From Pelosinus sp. IPA-1 (GTDB taxonomy: Bacteria > Bacillota > Negativicutes > DSM-13327): a stretch of DNA of 64,000 nt. Of the stretch, positions 61,081 through 64,000 are shown one piece after another. The notes below the pieces were generated by a model. It ran no database searches. It was not told the origin of the DNA and saw only the letters and a program-made list of their open reading frames with translations. Where the stretch lies: contig NZ_BSVC01000011.1 in the NCBI RefSeq assembly GCF_030269905.1, positions 1 to 64,000 of the forward strand. Reading direction: 5' to 3'. The translations under genes were made by a program, and so were the position numbers. Position 1 is the first letter of the stretch. Every line of letters starts with the position of its first letter.

Positions 61081-62250
61081 GTGGCTTCCAAACGTAAAAT
61101 TTGCGTGGTAACTGGTACACGAGCGGAGTATGGACTGTTATTTCCTTTATTAAAAAAGATTCAAGCTGACAAAGAACTGGTACTGCAATTGGTTGTTACA
61201 GGGATGCATCTTTCTCCAGAGTTTGGCTTGACATATAAGGAAATTGAAAAAGATGGCTTTACGATTGATGCCAAAGTGGAAATGATAATGTCTAGTGATA
61301 CTCCGGTAGGCATTGCGAAATCCATTGGAATAGGAATTATGGGGTTCGCAGATGTTCTTGACAGGTTACATCCTGACCTTATGGTGGTTTTAGGAGATCG
61401 TTACGAAATATTGGCAGCTGTACAGACTGCGATGGTCGCTAAAATCCCCATTGCACATATTGCAGGAGGAGATACAACGGAAGGTGCCTTTGATGAAGCC
61501 ATTCGTCATAGTATTACCAAGATGTCTCATTTGCACTTTGTAACAAACGAGATCGCAGCTAAAAGGGTTAAGCAAATGGGCGAAAATCCTAAACGTATTT
61601 TTTGTGTCGGTAGTCCAGGCATTGACCAGATTAAGACTTTACATTTGCTTACTAAGGAAGAATTGGAAAAAGAACTAAACTTTAGATTTAAACCTCACAA
61701 TATTTTAGTAACCTTTCACCCTGCTACGCTTGAACATCAGCATCCTGCAGAACAGTTTCAAGAGATATTGGACGCGCTGGACTCTTTTGGAGAGAATTTG
61801 GGAGTTCTATTTACCAAGCCAAACTCTGATAATTATGGAAGATCTTTAATTCAAATGATTGATGAATATGTAGCTAAACATCCTCAGTGTTCATGTGCCC
61901 ATACCAATTTGGGACAAAAACGCTATTTTAGTGTTATTCAGCAGGTTGATGCAGTTTTAGGAAATTCATCCAGTGGAATATATGAAGTCCCGTCTTTTAA
62001 AAAAGTGACGATTAATGTGGGAGATAGGCAAAAAGGGCGTATTCAAGTGCCTTCAGTGATAAACTGTATACCGAAAAAGCAAGCTATTATTAATGCAGTT
62101 GAACGCTCCTTTACTTTAGATTGTTCGGATATTGTCAATCCATATGGCGATGGTACAAGCTCACAACAAATATTAGCTGTATTAAAAGACGATTTGGACG
62201 AAAATCAATTAATTAAAAAATGTTTCTTCGAGGTGAATTGCTCAATATGA
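61081..62250 (+). CDS. legG: Hydrolysing UDP-sugar 2-epimerase (NeuC/LegG type)
   Basis: 389 residues from GTG 61081, a few bases after AGGTG. The frame also opens at GTG 61072. Motifs: ICVVTGTRAEYGLLFPLL, VTGMHLSPEFGLTYKEIE, VVLGDRYEILAAVQ, IAHIAGGDTTEGAFDEAIRHS and GNSSSGIYEVPSFK. It removes the nucleotide and inverts C2 to give the hexose used by the synthase. It overlaps the next gene by 4 bases. Confidence 0.9.
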   Translation: MASKRKICVVTGTRAEYGLLFPLLKKIQADKELVLQLVVTGMHLSPEFGLTYKEIEKDGFTIDAKVEMIMSSDTPVGIAKSIGIGIMGFADVLDRLHPDLMVVLGDRYEILAAVQTAMVAKIPIAHIAGGDTTEGAFDEAIRHSITKMSHLHFVTNEIAAKRVKQMGENPKRIFCVGSPGIDQIKTLHLLTKEELEKELNFRFKPHNILVTFHPATLEHQHPAEQFQEILDALDSFGENLGVLFTKPNSDNYGRSLIQMIDEYVAKHPQCSCAHTNLGQKRYFSVIQQVDAVLGNSSSGIYEVPSFKKVTINVGDRQKGRIQVPSVINCIPKKQAIINAVERSFTLDCSDIVNPYGDGTSSQQILAVLKDDLDENQLIKKCFFEVNCSI

Positions 62251-63332
62251 ATCAAACAGAAAAGACCTATATCATCGCTGAAGCTGGGGTTAATCACAAC
62301 GGTTCAATTGAGATGGCAAAAAAACTTATTGACGTTGCTGTCCAATGTGGAGTCGATGCTATCAAGTTTCAGACCTTTCGTGCAGAAAAATTAGTCAGTA
62401 AAGATGCAGCAAAAGCTGACTATCAGAAACGGAATACAGATATCGGCGAATCTCAATTTGATATGATTAAAAAATTAGAGTTGAGTGAAGAGGCCCATCA
62501 CAACCTAATTGAATATTGCCATGAGCAAGGTATACAGTTTTTATCCACTCCGTTTGACCTAGATAGTTTGAAATTACTAATAAGTTCTTTCGAATTACCT
62601 TATATAAAAGTTTCTTCAGGGGATTTAACTAATGCACCATTTCTGTTAGAGATTGCCCGGACAGGTAAGGCGGTTATTTTGTCTACAGGGATGAGTACGT
62701 TAGGTGAAGTTGAAATAGCTTTAGGTATACTGGCTTTTGGATACATGGATAGAGGTAATAATCCTAGTATAGAAAACTTTCAAGAAGCTTATTCGTCTTT
62801 GCTTGGACGCCAGCTATTGCAACAAAAGGTAAGTTTATTGCATTGTACTACTGAGTATCCAGCTTCTTTGGCTGAAGTAAATCTAAAAGCAATGGATACT
62901 TTGCGATGTGCCTTTGATTTATCCGTCGGTTTTTCTGACCATACTGCTGGTATTGCTGTTCCACTAGCTGCAGTCGCTCGCGGCGCAGTAATTATCGAAA
63001 AACATTTTACGTTGGATAGAAGTTTACCTGGGCCGGATCACAAAGCGTCATTGGAACCAATAGAATTGAAAAATATGGTTGAATCGATACGGCAAATTGA
63101 AAAGGCTTTGGGATATTCCTATAAGATTCCAACACCTTCTGAGGTTAAGAATAAGATTGTGGCTCGCAAAAGTTTGGTTGCAAGCCAAGCAATCAAAAAA
63201 GGCGAAAAATTTACAGAAAAGAATATAACTACCAAACGTGCGGGAACAGGTCTTTCACCCATCTATTATTGGGAGTGGCTTGGAAAATCTGCTGAACGGG
63301 ATTATGAACAGGATGAAAGGATAGGAATATGA
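62247..63332 (+). CDS. legI: Nonulosonate synthase (NeuB/LegI/PseI type)
   Basis: 361 residues from the ATG at 62247, after GAGGTGAA. It has YIIAEAGVNHNGSIEMAKKL, VDAIKFQTFRAEKL, FLSTPFDLDSLKLL and VSLLHCTTEYPASL. GFSDHTAGIAVPLAAVARGA and HFTLDRSLPGPDHKASLEP complete the TIM barrel. A C-terminal SAF domain (VARKSLVASQAIKKGEKFTE) follows. It condenses PEP with a hexose to give the nine-carbon acid. Legionaminic acid is favoured by neighbours, though sialic acid or a variant cannot be excluded from motifs alone. Confidence 0.92.
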   Translation: MNQTEKTYIIAEAGVNHNGSIEMAKKLIDVAVQCGVDAIKFQTFRAEKLVSKDAAKADYQKRNTDIGESQFDMIKKLELSEEAHHNLIEYCHEQGIQFLSTPFDLDSLKLLISSFELPYIKVSSGDLTNAPFLLEIARTGKAVILSTGMSTLGEVEIALGILAFGYMDRGNNPSIENFQEAYSSLLGRQLLQQKVSLLHCTTEYPASLAEVNLKAMDTLRCAFDLSVGFSDHTAGIAVPLAAVARGAVIIEKHFTLDRSLPGPDHKASLEPIELKNMVESIRQIEKALGYSYKIPTPSEVKNKIVARKSLVASQAIKKGEKFTEKNITTKRAGTGLSPIYYWEWLGKSAERDYEQDERIGI

Positions 63333-63961
63333 AACGTCCTGTTATTATAGTCGGTGCTGGAGGCCATGCTAAAGTAGTGATTGATATGTTGCGAGGGTCC
63401 AGTGTTGAGATTATTGGTGCGACTGATTCTAATCCAGAGAAAATGAATACGTATGTATTGGGAATCCCTGTAATCGGTACTGATGAAGTGATTTTACATT
63501 ATAAGCCAGAGCAGATTTTTCTGGTTAATGGTATGGGTTCAGTGGGATTGCCTGCAATTCGTAGGGAGATTTTCGACTACTTTAAAACGCTAGATTATTC
63601 TTTTGCAACTGTTATACATCCCTCGGCGATAGTGGCTTCAGAAGTTATCTTTGGAGAAGGTGTTCATATTATGGCAGGGGCGGTCATTCAGCCAGGTTGC
63701 CATATTGGTTCAAACTCTATTATAAATACGGCAGTCTCTGTAGATCATGATTGCCGTATTGGTTCGCATGTTCATTTAGCTCCTGGGGTAACTCTCTCTG
63801 GTGGTGTAGAGATTGGAGATGGAGTGCATATTGGTACAGGAGCTATTATGATTCAAGGTATAAAAATTGGGGGAAACAGTGTAGTGGGTGCAGGAGCCGT
63901 TGTGATTAAGAATGTAGCAGAAGATACAAAAGTAATTGGTGTACCAGCACGGGAGGTATAA
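63329..63961 (+). CDS. NeuD/LegH-like sugar acetyltransferase
   Basis: 210 residues. The ATG overlaps the synthase stop by 4 bases. The N-terminal VIIVGAGGHAKVVIDMLRGS is a nucleotide-sugar-binding Rossmann-like part. The C-terminal left-handed beta-helix has hexapeptide repeats (GEGVHIMAGAVIQPGCHIGSNS, cut here by polar turns, and GDGVHIGTGAIMIQGIKIGG). It most likely acetylates the 4-amino group (LegH role) or O-acetylates the acid. Confidence 0.88.
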   Translation: MKRPVIIVGAGGHAKVVIDMLRGSSVEIIGATDSNPEKMNTYVLGIPVIGTDEVILHYKPEQIFLVNGMGSVGLPAIRREIFDYFKTLDYSFATVIHPSAIVASEVIFGEGVHIMAGAVIQPGCHIGSNSIINTAVSVDHDCRIGSHVHLAPGVTLSGGVEIGDGVHIGTGAIMIQGIKIGGNSVVGAGAVVIKNVAEDTKVIGVPAREV

Positions 63962-63962
63962 T

Positions 63963-64000
63963 ATGAAGGAATGGAAGCAGATATTAATTTCGCAAGATGT
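63963..64000 (+). CDS. Start of the next nonulosonate gene, PtmE/LegX-like?
   Basis: An ATG at 63963 follows GGGAGGTATA, overlapping the preceding gene's end region. Only 12 residues are visible (MKEWKQILISQD). This matches the beginning of CBS-domain nucleotidyltransferases of the PtmE/LegX type, which make GDP-glucosamine for legionaminic acid. The identification rests on a short N-terminal match and the gene order. Confidence 0.45.
   Translation, partial: MKEWKQILISQD

Overview
The window looks like a chromosomal segment of a diderm, spore-former-lineage Firmicute of the Negativicutes type (Pelosinus/Sporomusa-like). This is inferred from gene content, not from a marker gene. Gram-positive traits are a comFC-yvyF-flgM-flgK-flgL-yviE-fliW-csrA-hag order like that of Bacillus subtilis, a Gram-positive LexA box, a split CpsC/CpsD tyrosine kinase and a CpsB-type phosphatase. 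Outer-membrane traits are a type I secretion system, a Wzi-like beta-barrel protein and a Wza-like export protein. No rRNA, tRNA, CRISPR array, integrase or insertion sequence was seen.

Layout. (1) 1-8263: the end of an RTX calcium-binding repeat protein, a HlyB-HlyD-HlyB secretion operon and a glycosyltransferase. (2) 8438-32677: an exopolysaccharide locus. It holds a divergent Wzi-like protein, CpsB phosphatase, a small unknown protein, Wza-like export protein, Wzz-like co-polymerase and its kinase, an initiating sugar-phosphate transferase, five glycosyltransferases or transferase-like genes, a pyruvyl transferase-like protein, Wzy, Wzx and an Fe-S protein. ManC, a divergent pair of XRE regulators with three phased operator repeats, PGM/PMM, GalU and Pgi follow. 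(3) 32767-42810: mixed accessory genes. These are an orphan LuxR-type response regulator, a LexA-boxed gene with a remote ComK-like pattern, a small zinc ribbon, an encapsulin with its ferritin-like cargo, an ABC-F ATPase, a sigma factor with DUF1659, DUF2922 and YvrJ genes, a TSCPD protein and RecD2. A family of six palindromic repeats lies between these genes. (4) 42936-57387: ComFC, an HD-GYP protein and the late flagellar operon. (5) 57427-64000: a legionaminic or related nonulosonic acid pathway next to a Maf flagellin glycosyltransferase. It carries an inserted B12-binding radical SAM gene and runs off the window.

How the parts fit. ManC, PMM/PGM, GalU and Pgi can supply GDP- and UDP-sugars to the Wzx/Wzy machinery. 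FliW, CsrA and a hairpin CsrA target in the flagellin leader form a flagellin homeostasis circuit. Maf and the nonulosonate genes most likely glycosylate flagellin. The points most worth following are the LexA-boxed ComK-like gene, the two-repressor switch inside the polysaccharide locus, the two-ATPase secretion operon, the encapsulin operon and the radical SAM insertion in the nonulosonate cluster.
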